DNA of 64,000 bases from Paenibacillus sp. YYML68 (GTDB lineage Bacteria; Bacillota; Bacilli; Paenibacillales; NBRC-103111). Under the pieces are notes generated by a model. The model made no database searches. It saw only the letters and a list, made by a program, of their open reading frames with translations, and had not been told where the DNA came from. The position numbers and the translations under genes were made by a program. Location: contig NZ_BQYI01000001.1 in NCBI RefSeq assembly GCF_027923405.1, positions 2,706,501 through 2,770,500 on the forward strand. The letters are read 5' to 3'. Below are positions 25,706-35,060 of the stretch, one piece after another; within the stretch, counting starts at the first letter, position 1, and each line of letters starts with the position of its first letter.

Positions 25706-25740
25706 GAAACGGAGGCGTGGGGCCTCCGTTTCTGTCTGTC
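25706..25740 (+). terminator. Terminator after yhaM
   Basis: GAAACGGAGGC (25706-25716) pairs with GCCTCCGTTTC (25722-25732) around a 5-nt loop; TGTCTGTC follows. It marks the end of the ordinary left part just before dif-like site 1. Confidence 0.8.
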
Positions 25741-25786
25741 GATCGGTGCGCTGTGATGACGTACATGGAGTGCAGTAGTGCACTAT

Positions 25787-25814
25787 AGTTTACATAATAT
25801 TTATTATGTTATGT
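25787..25814. other. dif-like site 1 (upstream of NRPS operon)
   Basis: 28 bases in an 11-6-11 layout: left arm AGTTTACATAA (25787-25797), spacer TATTTA, right arm TTATGTTATGT (25804-25814). It contains the core ACATAAT-N4-ATTATGT. The left arm is the exact reverse complement of the XerD arm TTATGTAAACT of the Bacillus subtilis dif site as I remember it. A 7-bp inverted repeat, AAGCTGC/GCAGCTT, follows at 25817-25857. Recombination activity is inferred only. Confidence 0.6.
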
Positions 25815-26492
25815 TGAAGCTGCTCGTTCGTACTGATGGTGTTTACTGAGGCAGCTTGATATTCACAAAAAATTATTTAGAAAAAAATATATGATTGATG
25901 ATATATTAGGAAATGTACTTAAGTTATGAACGGAAGGAGGATCTCGACCGCTCATATGCGTGTTGTCTATGCGCTGTCGATGAGAGACTATACCGGAACC
26001 GCTTCCGAATAAGCATTCGTCACCTTAGATATGTATGCGGGAATGGTTATCAGCCCCAATCGGAGATGGGGCCATTGTAGTTGCTCAAGAACGGGATATG
26101 TACTCCTGGGTCTTTTGGCCGGACCATAGGGAGTATGAGAATACAGACAATCAGCCCTTCACTATTCCCCCCCAGAGCGCGAATACTCCTTTTTTTTCAA
26201 ACCTCTTTTACTTTCCTACGATCGCAACAGAGAACTGTTAGTAAGAAGAACACCCTTTCACTTATGGCATTATTAGATTCAACTGCTTTGAATGAACGAA
26301 CCGACGATGATATAACGTTAATTCTCGCTACGAGAAGAGGCGTGTTTACCATCCCAAAAAGTATGATCGGGATAATCGGCAAGGGGGATTATGTACCCTT
26401 TAGAGCAGAACTTGGTCGTGATTAAGCGTTGCAGCCCAATAAGCAAGAAAAGCTACGCGATTGAATCTTAAGGCTGATAAGGAGTGAAAGTA
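25815..26492. other. Long gene-poor leader before NRPS operon
   Basis: About 680 bases, AT-rich at first (25866-25910). Contents: inverted repeat 25817-25857; a strong AAGGAGG (25934-25940) followed only by a short frame (25956-26012); a GCCCCA/TGGGGC hairpin (26053-26072); and short open frames at 26035-26241 and 26264-26425 lacking good ribosome binding sites. It probably holds the operon promoter plus decayed coding remnants. TATATT at 25902-25907 is a possible -10 box without a clear -35. Confidence 0.4.
25956..26012 (+). CDS. Possible 18-aa leader or gene remnant
   Basis: The frame MRVVYALSMRDYTGTASE ends at TAA 26010-26012. It is preceded by a textbook AAGGAGG (25934-25940), but at 15 bases, longer than usual. 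It is either a short leader peptide or the surviving start of a decayed gene once heading the operon. No function is suggested. Confidence 0.3.
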   Translation: MRVVYALSMRDYTGTASE

Positions 26493-29174
26493 TTGACTCG
26501 GCAATGGACAGCGTACCCGGAAGGGAACGTAGGGCTGGAGAATCAGGAACGGGATGCGGCAATCTTGTATTGGAACGGATATTTGTCCGGATATGAGCAG
26601 CAAACGCTAGTGCCGTTCGGAAAGCCGCAAAGCAAAGTCGACGGCTATGTAGCCCGCACGCTTTATTTTCGCTTTAGCGAGTCGCTTTGCATGGGCATGG
26701 AGCGGCTTGCAAGGGAGTGCCAAGCCACGATCAGCACGTTGATGCAAACGGTGTGGGGGCTGCTGCTGCAGCGCTACTACGGCAGCGGCGACGTTGTATT
26801 CGGCAGCGTCGTGCGGGCGCGCCCTGCCGGTCTCCCGGATGCAGAGCGAATAAGCAGGTTATTTATCGACACGATACCCGTTCGGATTCGCTGCGACGGG
26901 GCAGCGATCTTTGCCGATTTTCTGCAGCAAAACCACAAGCAAATTGTCGCTTCATGTTCGCACATGCCGCTTCCGCAGCATGATATTCAGAAGTTAATGG
27001 AGCAGAACAATAATTTGACCGGCAACCTGGTAATCTTTGAATACGATCCGATGGAAGAGCGAAATGAACAAGAGGGTGCAGCCGAAGCTACCCTCATAAT
27101 GAAAGCGGAGATAGCGGAGCGAACGAACGATGACCTAATCGTGCGCGTATTGTCGGGCGAGGAGATTCAAGTCGGCATCTGCTACAACACGCTCATGTAC
27201 GATTCGGAGAGCATCGAGCGAATATATGGTCACTATGCACATCTGCTGGAGCAGGTGGTTGCGAATCCGCACATGCCGATCCGCGATATGAATGTCGTGA
27301 CGGAAGCTGAGAAAGCGCAAATTTTCGAGACGTTCAACGATAAAGCGATCGACTCGCCCCACAAGCAGACGATTCACGGCTTGTTGGAGCGGCAGACGGA
27401 GCGGACGCCGGACGTGCCGGCGTTGTACTTTGAAGGGAAGATGCTGACGTACCGGGAGCTGAACGAGCGTGCGAATCGTCTGGCGCGGACGCTGCGCAAG
27501 CTTGGCGTCGGCCGGGATACGCCTGTCGGTCTAATGGCGTATCGTTCGCTCAGCTTGTACGCAGGTTTGTTTGCGATATTGAAGGCCGGAGGCGCGTATG
27601 TGCCGATCGATCCTGAGCTTCCGAATGAACGGATTGCGTACATCCTCGAAGATTCCGGCGCAAAGCTACTACTGACCGAGGAGCGGCTGAAGGCGCAGGT
27701 ACGGACGACAGGCGCAGTTCTCGCGCTGGACAACGAAGCAGCCTACGATGCGGATGGCTCCAACCTGGAGCCGACGTCGAGCGCGGACGATCTGGCCTAT
27801 TTGATTTATACGTCGGGGACGACCGGCAAGCCGAAAGGGGTCATGGTCGAGCATCACGGCCTCGCCAACCTGAAAGTATATTTCGACCGGGAATTGAAGT
27901 TGACCCCGGCGGATCGAATACTGCAGTTTGCGAGCCTTTCGTTTGACGCGGCGTGCTGGGAAATATTCGCGGCGCTCTTCTGCGGTGCGACGCTGTATGT
28001 CCCGACTTCGGCGACCGTGTTGAACTACCAGCTGCTCGAACAATATGCGGCGGACCACGGCATAACGATGGCAGCACTGCCGCCGGCGTACGCGATTTAT
28101 GTGGAGCCGGATCATATGCCAAGCTTGCGGATTCTGTTTACGGCCGGTTCGGCATCGTCGATGGCATTGGTGAAAAAGTGGAAAGACAAGGTGAAGTATT
28201 ACAACGGATATGGTCCTACAGAGAACTCGATCGCAACGACGATCTGGCCGGTTTCCGATGACCCGCAGGCGGAGCGCTTCATGTCGATCGGCCGTCCGGT
28301 GCCGAACCATCGTGTCTATATCGTCGATGCTTTCGGCCATTTGGCGCCGGTGGGTGTACCCGGGGAGCTATATGCAGCAGGTATCGGCTTGGCGCGCGGC
28401 TATCTGAATCGTCCGGAATTGACGGCGGAGAAGTTGGTGATGAGCCGCTTCAGCAGGGAGCGGATGTACCGGACGGGCGACATGGCGAGATGGCTGCCGG
28501 ACGGCAAGATCGAGTATTTGGGCCGGATCGACCATCAGGTGAAAATACGCGGATACCGGATCGAGCCGGGTGAAGTGGAAGCGATAATGCTTCTGGCGGA
28601 CGGTGTGAAGGAAGTGACCGTTATTGCCCTGCCGGACGAAGCGGGGCAAGATCAGCTGCGCGCATACTTTGTGGCGGAGCGGGAGCTGAGTGCAAGCGAG
28701 CTGCGTACCTTTTTATCCGAGGCGTTGCCGTCCTACATGCTTCCGGCTCATTTCGTCCAGCTGGAGCGGATGCCGCTCACCGCAAATGGCAAGATCGACC
28801 GCAAGGCGCTGCCTGAGCTTCACGGACGGAAGCCGATAGAAAGAATGTCGTCGCCTCTGACCGAAACGGAGCAAAGGATCGCCCAGATATGGAAAGAAGT
28901 GATTGGCAGCTCCGACATTCCGCTGGATGTCAGCTTTTTTGATGCAGGCGGGGATTCGATGGGTATATTTCGACTTCATTACTTAATCTGTAGTCAAATC
29001 CATGAGGGTGTAACCATGATGGATTTGTTTCGCTTTCCGACGATAAGGTCGCTGGCCCGTTACTTAAATACAGATCTACTGACAGGGGAAACAAGCGAAA
29101 AAACGCCCATGAACGTCAGCCGGCGAGAGGATGAAATGAACCGGCAAAAAAGTCTTAGAGCGAGAGGAAGGTAA
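26493..29174 (+). CDS. NRPS, half-condensation + A-T module
   Basis: 893 residues from TTG 26493, eight bases after AAGGAG (a GTG at 26484 overlaps it). Residues ~1-245 match only the C-terminal lobe of a condensation domain, starting at YWNGYLSGYE and including RLFIDTIPVRI; the HHxxxDG lobe is missing. The adenylation domain (~275-780) shows YLIYTSGTTGKPKG (~435), FDAACWE (D485), MYRTGD, RGYRIEPGEVE and NGKIDRKAL (K767). The residues lining its pocket read D-A-W-A-F-A-G-I-A-K, Phe-like in its DAW start but not assignable. The carrier domain attaches phosphopantetheine at S822 (GGDSM). It would select and load the first amino acid and pass it to the PKS gene six bases downstream. Confidence 0.9.
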   Translation: MTRQWTAYPEGNVGLENQERDAAILYWNGYLSGYEQQTLVPFGKPQSKVDGYVARTLYFRFSESLCMGMERLARECQATISTLMQTVWGLLLQRYYGSGDVVFGSVVRARPAGLPDAERISRLFIDTIPVRIRCDGAAIFADFLQQNHKQIVASCSHMPLPQHDIQKLMEQNNNLTGNLVIFEYDPMEERNEQEGAAEATLIMKAEIAERTNDDLIVRVLSGEEIQVGICYNTLMYDSESIERIYGHYAHLLEQVVANPHMPIRDMNVVTEAEKAQIFETFNDKAIDSPHKQTIHGLLERQTERTPDVPALYFEGKMLTYRELNERANRLARTLRKLGVGRDTPVGLMAYRSLSLYAGLFAILKAGGAYVPIDPELPNERIAYILEDSGAKLLLTEERLKAQVRTTGAVLALDNEAAYDADGSNLEPTSSADDLAYLIYTSGTTGKPKGVMVEHHGLANLKVYFDRELKLTPADRILQFASLSFDAACWEIFAALFCGATLYVPTSATVLNYQLLEQYAADHGITMAALPPAYAIYVEPDHMPSLRILFTAGSASSMALVKKWKDKVKYYNGYGPTENSIATTIWPVSDDPQAERFMSIGRPVPNHRVYIVDAFGHLAPVGVPGELYAAGIGLARGYLNRPELTAEKLVMSRFSRERMYRTGDMARWLPDGKIEYLGRIDHQVKIRGYRIEPGEVEAIMLLADGVKEVTVIALPDEAGQDQLRAYFVAERELSASELRTFLSEALPSYMLPAHFVQLERMPLTANGKIDRKALPELHGRKPIERMSSPLTETEQRIAQIWKEVIGSSDIPLDVSFFDAGGDSMGIFRLHYLICSQIHEGVTMMDLFRFPTIRSLARYLNTDLLTGETSEKTPMNVSRREDEMNRQKSLRARGR

Positions 29175-29180
29175 ATCAAT

Positions 29181-32100
29181 ATGGCAACAAGTCAGAATGA
29201 TGCACAATTGCGGGGAATTGCCGTAATCGGCATGGCGGGAAGGTTTCCCGGAGCGTCGGACCTCAATCATTATTGGGACAATCTGAAGAACGGAACGGAA
29301 TCGATTACTTTCTTCAAGGAGCCGGAGCCGAACAGGATCAACGCTGCCGGGATCGTGGCGGATTATGCCGATTTTGATGCGGATTTTTTTGGCATGACTC
29401 CTCGCGAGGCCGAAATTACCGACCCGCAGCAGCGTATTTTTCTGGAATGCGCATACGAGGCTTTGGAATCGGCCGGTTACCGTCCGACAGCTTGTCCGGA
29501 TCGGGTAGGGGTCTACGGCGGATGCAGCCAGTCAGAATACCTTCATCGTGTGCTGAGCCATCGCAATCTTGTTGAGAGCATCGGACATTTTCAGATTATG
29601 ATCGGCAATTCGACCGAGTTTTTTGCCACTCGGGTTTCCCATAAGCTGAATTTGCGCGGACCGAGCGTTACGGTGCAAACGGCTTGCTCCAGCTCCCTGG
29701 TCGCTGTTCATATGGCTTGTCAGGCACTGCTTACTTATGAGTGCGATATGGCGCTAGCAGGAGGGCTGTCGATCAAAGCGGAGCAGACGGAAGGAAGCGA
29801 TTACCAGGAAGGAGGCATTCACTCTCCGGACGGCCATTGCCGGGCGTTCGACGCATCTGCGCAAGGAACAGTGATCGGCAATGGAGGCGGTGTCGTGCTG
29901 CTGAAGCGGTTGGTGGATGCGGTGCAGGACGGCGATCCTGTTCTGGCCGTCATTCAGGGAAGCGCGATCAACAATGACGGAGCTGATAAAGTCGGCTTCA
30001 CGGCCCCCAGTATTACAAGACAAGCCGAAGTAATTATGGAAGCGCTCGCCGTAGCCGATGTTCATCCGGAAACGATTGGCTATGTGGAGGCCCATGGCAC
30101 GGGAACGCCGCTTGGCGATCCGATCGAAGTGGCGGCCTTGACCGACGCTTACCGCGCCTACACCAAGAAACAACAATATTGTGCGTTAGGTTCTGTAAAA
30201 ACGAATATCGGACATCTCGACAGCGGCGCAGGGATTGCTGGACTAATTAAAGCGGTGCTTTCGATTCAGCACGGACTCATCCCGCCAAGCTTGCATTATA
30301 CAACGCCGAATCCGAAGATCGATTTTAACGAAAGCCCGTTCTACGTCAATGCAGAACTTTCCTCATGGTCTGTAGAAGGACACCCGCGCCGCGCCGCTGT
30401 CAGCTCTTTCGGTATCGGGGGGACGAATGCCCATGTCATTGTAGAAGAGGCGCCGACCTGTGCGACTTCAACAAATGTGGAGAACCCCGGTAACGGAATC
30501 GGCGGTCCTCAGCTTCTCCCCTTGTCCGCCAAATCCGCAGAGTCTTTGAAGCGGAATGCGGTAAACCTCTTGAATTACCTCCGATCCAATCCGGAAGTAT
30601 CTTTAGCCGACGCAGCTTATACGCTCGTTCGTAAAGAGCCATTCGCGCTTCGCATGGCAATTGTCGCAGAAACGACCGATGCGGCAATTCGGCAGCTTGA
30701 AGAGAAGCTGGATCGTCCGCTTGCAGATACGTCTGCTCCTCAAACGCCGGCGGTGTTCTTCTTGTTCTCCGGGCAAGGGTCGCAGTATGTGAATATGGGA
30801 AGTACCTTATATGAACAAGCGGACTCTGGCGGCAAGGCGCACGTTTATCGGGAAACGGTAGATCAGTGCGCCGTGCTGCTGAAGCCTCAGCTTGGCATCG
30901 ATCTTCGACAACTGCTCTACCCTTCTAATGGCAGCGCTCCGGAAGAGACAAGCTCTCGGCTTAACCGTACAGCGATGGCCCAGCCCGCATTGTTCGTCGT
31001 TGAATATGCGATGGCGAAGCAGATGGAGGCATGGGGCATTCGTCCGCAAGCGATGCTCGGGCACAGCATCGGCGAATATGTGGCGGCTTGCCTGGCCGGA
31101 GTCATGTCGCTGGAGGACGCCCTGATTCTGGTCGCAGCAAGAGGAAGGCTCATGCAAGAGATGGCGCCCGGGGCGATGCTCGCAGTGAGCTTGCCCGAAG
31201 CCGAGCTGCGCCTGAGAATCGCTGCGGAGCGAGCTGACCTGTCCATTGCAGCGATTAACAGTCCCGGATCTTGTGTCGTCTCAGGCTCATTTGAGAGCAT
31301 CGAGTCCTTCGAAGAGGCATTGGCGCTTGATTCCATATCGTGTAAAAGACTCGTAACCTCGCACGCCTATCACTCTGCAATGATGGAGCCGATGCTCGGC
31401 AGATATGAGGATCTGGTTCGCCGCATCCGTCTGCAGGAGCCTCGAATTCCGTATGTATCCAATATTACTGGATGTTGGATCACGGTCGAGCAAGCAATGG
31501 ACCCACTATACTGGGTGAAGCATGTTCGGGAAGCAGTCCGTTTCAGCGACGGTATCGATCTTCTACTTCATCATGAAGGTCCGGCCTTATTCGTGGAGAT
31601 CGGTCCCGGTCAGGTGCTGACTTCGCTGGCGCGCCAACATTTCAGCTCTGAGATGCAGTTCCGCGCGGCTGCGGTAAATACGTTTCCAACCGCAGTATCC
31701 AGCTCGTGTTCCTATGCGAGCGCGCTAAGGGCAATAGGGGAGCTATGGCAGCAAGGAGTCCAGCTTGAATTGTCGCCGTTTGGCGGCGGATCGTCTCGTC
31801 GGGTGCTGCCGCTTCCTACCTATGCCTTCGACCGCAAAACGTTGAAAGTGGATAATGCGAAGAATAATTCCTCTTCCATCATTTCCGGTTCGGAAGCCGT
31901 ATCGGGCTCAACCGGGTGGTATTACTCTCCGATGTGGAAGCAGTCCGCGATTCCCGTTTCTCCCGCACGTTCACATGCGAATAACGACAGCCTTCATACA
32001 TGCCTTATATTCCAAGACCTTCATGGCATTGCCGACTCATTCAGGCTTCTTCTGATAGAAGAAGGGCATACGGTGATCACCGTGCTGCAGGGAGATGCGT

Positions 32101-33785
32101 ACAGGCAAATCGAAGAAGACGTGTTTGTCATAAATCCTCAGGATCATCTCTCATACGAGAAACTGTTTATGGAGCTTTCCGCCAGCGGGAAGCTGCCCCG
32201 AAAGCTGATTCATCTTTGGAATCTGGATATTCGGGAACACAATCGTGACGGTATCGATGAACAACAATTTGACTACATACAGCAGATGGGATTGTATAGC
32301 TTGATGCATATCGCGAAAGGAATCGGTATCACGACGGTCACGGAGCCCATTGAGATCATCGTCTTAACCCGGAACCTGTTCAGCATCGCCCAGGAGCAGA
32401 TGATGGAGCCTGAACGGGCCACCATGCTTGGGGCCTTGCGTGTGATTCCGCAGGAATACGGACAGTTGAACACCCGGATCATTGATGTGGACGGGAGCGA
32501 TCTCATGCTTGCGCGCGGCAAACGGCTCATCGAGCGGCTGTTTCGGGAAATCAGGGAGGAATCGTCTGAATTTATTGTGGCCTACCGGGGCAAGAACCGA
32601 TTTATACAAGGGATTGAAAAAATTGAGCTACCTGTAAACGATGCTCCGCAGCCAATGTTTCAAGAGGGCGGCGTCTATTTGATCGCCGGGGCTGCGAGCG
32701 ATCTTGGCATGAGCATGTGCGAAACGTTGACGCAAACGATGAATGCCACGTTCCTGCTTCTGGGGGATGTCGAAGATGAGTCTCCAATCCAAGTCGAACG
32801 AATTCGCAAATTGGAACAACCAGGCTGCTCCAGGGTGCAGTATGTAAGCGCGGACTGGCGCAATGAAGTCGCCCTTAATGAGTGTATTCGTCAGGCTGAA
32901 GCGGCTCACGGCGGGATTAAGGGCGTGCTGTTCATCACAGATGCGATTGAACCGGGACTTATTCAGCTGCAAGACTGTGAAGCGTCAAGCCGCGTTCTCC
33001 TCCCACAAGTGCTGGGAATGTCCCGTTTGGCAGCCGTGCTGCTGAAGCAGCGGGAGCTCGATTGGATATTGCTATTCTCAAGCGGAATTTCGCTTACGGG
33101 CGGCGTGGGCCAGATGAATCTATGTGCGGCGAATCAGTTTGCCGATATGTTTGCGGCCTACTTGGCACATCAGGGTTTGCATGCCGTTTCGATCAATTGG
33201 AGCATGTGGCAGGAGGGCGACTGGCTCGAAAAACAGGGCAATCTGCCTGCTCCATTGAAGGAACAGCTTCAACGGATGTACGCGGAATATGGCCTGTCCG
33301 TTGCAGAAGGAATTGATGCGATGAAGCAAGTCGTGGCGGGAGACTTCAGTCAGGTGATTGTGAGCAAGCAAAATATTTTTGACCTCCATCAACAATGGAT
33401 TGCAGCTGTAGAGTCGTTGCCGGAAGCTGCCGAAATCGAAGGCGGCGGGGAATTCGTAGCGCCGCGTACCGTGACGGAGAAGAAGATAGCGGAGATTTGG
33501 GAAGCGTTGTTTGGTCTTCAGAACATTGGCGTGCAGCAAAGCTTCTTTGAAATAGGCGGCAATTCGCTGGTTTCGATTCAGCTCGTCGCGCGTCTTCGCC
33601 AAACCTTTCATGGCGATATTCCGATGGATGTCATCTTCGAAGCGCCGACGATCGAGAAGCTGGCGCTCTCTATTGAAGCCAAGCAGGTGAGTCAGAAGGA
33701 GCTGGAAGAGCTTGAACGGATGTTAAGTGAAATTGAGGAGCTGCATCCGGACGATCTGAGCCAACTTATTGGAAGCTTTACATAA
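29181..33785 (+). CDS. Type I PKS module KS-AT-KR(inactive)-ACP
   Basis: 1534 residues. The ketosynthase (~10-430) has C169 in TACSSS, H305 in EAHGTGTPLGDP and H345 in NIGHLDSGAG, so it is complete. The acyltransferase (~525-830) has S629 in GHSIGEY and HAYH near 730, closer to malonyl- than methylmalonyl-specific types. The ketoreductase-like region (~1160-1345) is degenerate: the nucleotide loop reads AGAASDLG, and the catalytic tyrosine of the YAAAN motif is lost (LCAAN). The ACP serine is S1462 in GGNSL. A charged C-terminal tail (KELEELERMLSEIEEL to DDLSQLIGSF) may dock to the next protein. Expected role: add one acetate-derived unit, leaving the beta-keto group. Confidence 0.92.
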   Translation: MATSQNDAQLRGIAVIGMAGRFPGASDLNHYWDNLKNGTESITFFKEPEPNRINAAGIVADYADFDADFFGMTPREAEITDPQQRIFLECAYEALESAGYRPTACPDRVGVYGGCSQSEYLHRVLSHRNLVESIGHFQIMIGNSTEFFATRVSHKLNLRGPSVTVQTACSSSLVAVHMACQALLTYECDMALAGGLSIKAEQTEGSDYQEGGIHSPDGHCRAFDASAQGTVIGNGGGVVLLKRLVDAVQDGDPVLAVIQGSAINNDGADKVGFTAPSITRQAEVIMEALAVADVHPETIGYVEAHGTGTPLGDPIEVAALTDAYRAYTKKQQYCALGSVKTNIGHLDSGAGIAGLIKAVLSIQHGLIPPSLHYTTPNPKIDFNESPFYVNAELSSWSVEGHPRRAAVSSFGIGGTNAHVIVEEAPTCATSTNVENPGNGIGGPQLLPLSAKSAESLKRNAVNLLNYLRSNPEVSLADAAYTLVRKEPFALRMAIVAETTDAAIRQLEEKLDRPLADTSAPQTPAVFFLFSGQGSQYVNMGSTLYEQADSGGKAHVYRETVDQCAVLLKPQLGIDLRQLLYPSNGSAPEETSSRLNRTAMAQPALFVVEYAMAKQMEAWGIRPQAMLGHSIGEYVAACLAGVMSLEDALILVAARGRLMQEMAPGAMLAVSLPEAELRLRIAAERADLSIAAINSPGSCVVSGSFESIESFEEALALDSISCKRLVTSHAYHSAMMEPMLGRYEDLVRRIRLQEPRIPYVSNITGCWITVEQAMDPLYWVKHVREAVRFSDGIDLLLHHEGPALFVEIGPGQVLTSLARQHFSSEMQFRAAAVNTFPTAVSSSCSYASALRAIGELWQQGVQLELSPFGGGSSRRVLPLPTYAFDRKTLKVDNAKNNSSSIISGSEAVSGSTGWYYSPMWKQSAIPVSPARSHANNDSLHTCLIFQDLHGIADSFRLLLIEEGHTVITVLQGDAYRQIEEDVFVINPQDHLSYEKLFMELSASGKLPRKLIHLWNLDIREHNRDGIDEQQFDYIQQMGLYSLMHIAKGIGITTVTEPIEIIVLTRNLFSIAQEQMMEPERATMLGALRVIPQEYGQLNTRIIDVDGSDLMLARGKRLIERLFREIREESSEFIVAYRGKNRFIQGIEKIELPVNDAPQPMFQEGGVYLIAGAASDLGMSMCETLTQTMNATFLLLGDVEDESPIQVERIRKLEQPGCSRVQYVSADWRNEVALNECIRQAEAAHGGIKGVLFITDAIEPGLIQLQDCEASSRVLLPQVLGMSRLAAVLLKQRELDWILLFSSGISLTGGVGQMNLCAANQFADMFAAYLAHQGLHAVSINWSMWQEGDWLEKQGNLPAPLKEQLQRMYAEYGLSVAEGIDAMKQVVAGDFSQVIVSKQNIFDLHQQWIAAVESLPEAAEIEGGGEFVAPRTVTEKKIAEIWEALFGLQNIGVQQSFFEIGGNSLVSIQLVARLRQTFHGDIPMDVIFEAPTIEKLALSIEAKQVSQKELEELERMLSEIEELHPDDLSQLIGSFT

Positions 33786-33803
33786 AGGTGGGGGTGTCTC
33801 GAA

Positions 33804-35060
33804 ATGAATAAACTGCAGCAAAGGTTGTCCGCCTTGTCCCCCGAGCAGCGAAAGCTATTGGAGCAACGCATGAAGAGTCAGGGAATGAAGCCAGAAACGA
33901 TTTTGGCCCAGGGCAATATGCAGCAGGCTATCGGTTCTGCGTCACGAGCGGCAGATAAAACAACTCCTTTTACCCCGAAGCGCCGACGAGAAGATGGAAC
34001 GATGGATTTTAGCCTGTTCTTTTTCTCCGGAGACGGTTCGACGATGGAATTGAACAAATACGGCATGCTGATGGAATGCGTGAAGTTTGCAGATCGGCAT
34101 GGATTCCCGGCTGTATGGACGCCGGAGCGGCATTTCGAGGATTTCGGGGGACTTTACCCGAATCCTTCCGTCCTGAGCGCCGCTCTGGCTGCCGTAACTG
34201 AGACGATCGAAGTGAGAGCGGGCAGCGTGGTGCTTCCGCTCCATCATCCGATAAGATTTACGGAGGAATGGTCGGTTGTGGACAATTTGTCCAATGGGCG
34301 CGTATCGGTCTCCTTTGCGACTGGCTGGCACCCGGCTGATTTTTTGCTTGCTCCTGTCCAATCGCCGGACTACTATGAGAGTCGCAAAGCTGAAATGTTC
34401 CGCTCAATAGAAACGGTACAAGCTTTATGGCGAGGAGATGCCGTTCCGTTCACGGACATGTTCGGAACTGTCCGGGAGATTCGAACGCTGCCCCGCCCGA
34501 TTCAGAAACAATTGACGGTATGGATCGCCACGAACGGAAGCGAGGAGTCTTATCGGCATGCGGCTGAAATCGGAGCAAACATTTTGACGGGCATCATCGG
34601 AAACAGCTTCGGGCAGCTGGAGGAAAAAATTTCACGATACCGTGAGATGCTCGCCGCAAACGGATATGATCCCGGCTCGCGTAAAGTGGCGGTTATGCTG
34701 CATACTTGCCTTGGCGATAGCAACGAGGAAGTGCGGCGGATGGTGGAGCAGCCGTTAAAGGAATATTTGAAGACGTTTATCCGCCAGCAAAAGAACTTTT
34801 CGGAATCATATGATGCGATGACTGCTGCGGATCTGGACGTCATCGTCTCGAAAGCGTTCGAAGCTTATTTTGAATTCAGCGCTCTCTTCGGCACGAAGGA
34901 AAAGTGCTATAAGCTGCTGCAAACGTACAGAGATATCGATGTGCAGGAAATTGCCTGTTTAATGGATTTTGGCGTAGATCAACATACCGTGATGACTACG
35001 ATGCGCCACTTATCCGAGCTGCGGCAAACAATTGCCCGAACGAAGGAGCTGAAGATATGA
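33804..35060 (+). CDS. LLM-class flavin monooxygenase of PKS/NRPS type
   Basis: 418-residue luciferase-like monooxygenase of the MupA/Atu3671 natural-product group, normally FMNH2-dependent. Core motifs: MDFSLFFFSGDG, FAVWTPERHFEDFGGLYPNPSV-type segment (residues ~95-115), VVLPLHHPIRFTEEWSVVDNLSNGRV and FATGWHPADF. In relatives this domain is often embedded inside a module; here it is a separate gene between PKS and NRPS. It retains an N-terminal helix LSALSPEQRKLLEQRMK like that of the following NRPS, perhaps for docking. It probably oxidises the carrier-bound chain next to the PKS-derived carbons. It overlaps the next gene by four bases. Confidence 0.9.
   Translation: MNKLQQRLSALSPEQRKLLEQRMKSQGMKPETILAQGNMQQAIGSASRAADKTTPFTPKRRREDGTMDFSLFFFSGDGSTMELNKYGMLMECVKFADRHGFPAVWTPERHFEDFGGLYPNPSVLSAALAAVTETIEVRAGSVVLPLHHPIRFTEEWSVVDNLSNGRVSVSFATGWHPADFLLAPVQSPDYYESRKAEMFRSIETVQALWRGDAVPFTDMFGTVREIRTLPRPIQKQLTVWIATNGSEESYRHAAEIGANILTGIIGNSFGQLEEKISRYREMLAANGYDPGSRKVAVMLHTCLGDSNEEVRRMVEQPLKEYLKTFIRQQKNFSESYDAMTAADLDVIVSKAFEAYFEFSALFGTKEKCYKLLQTYRDIDVQEIACLMDFGVDQHTVMTTMRHLSELRQTIARTKELKI

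Noticed and set aside
26035-26425. Two overlapping open frames before the NRPS operon
   Set aside because: No ribosome binding site, no family resemblance, and they overlap each other. Kept only as possible remnants.
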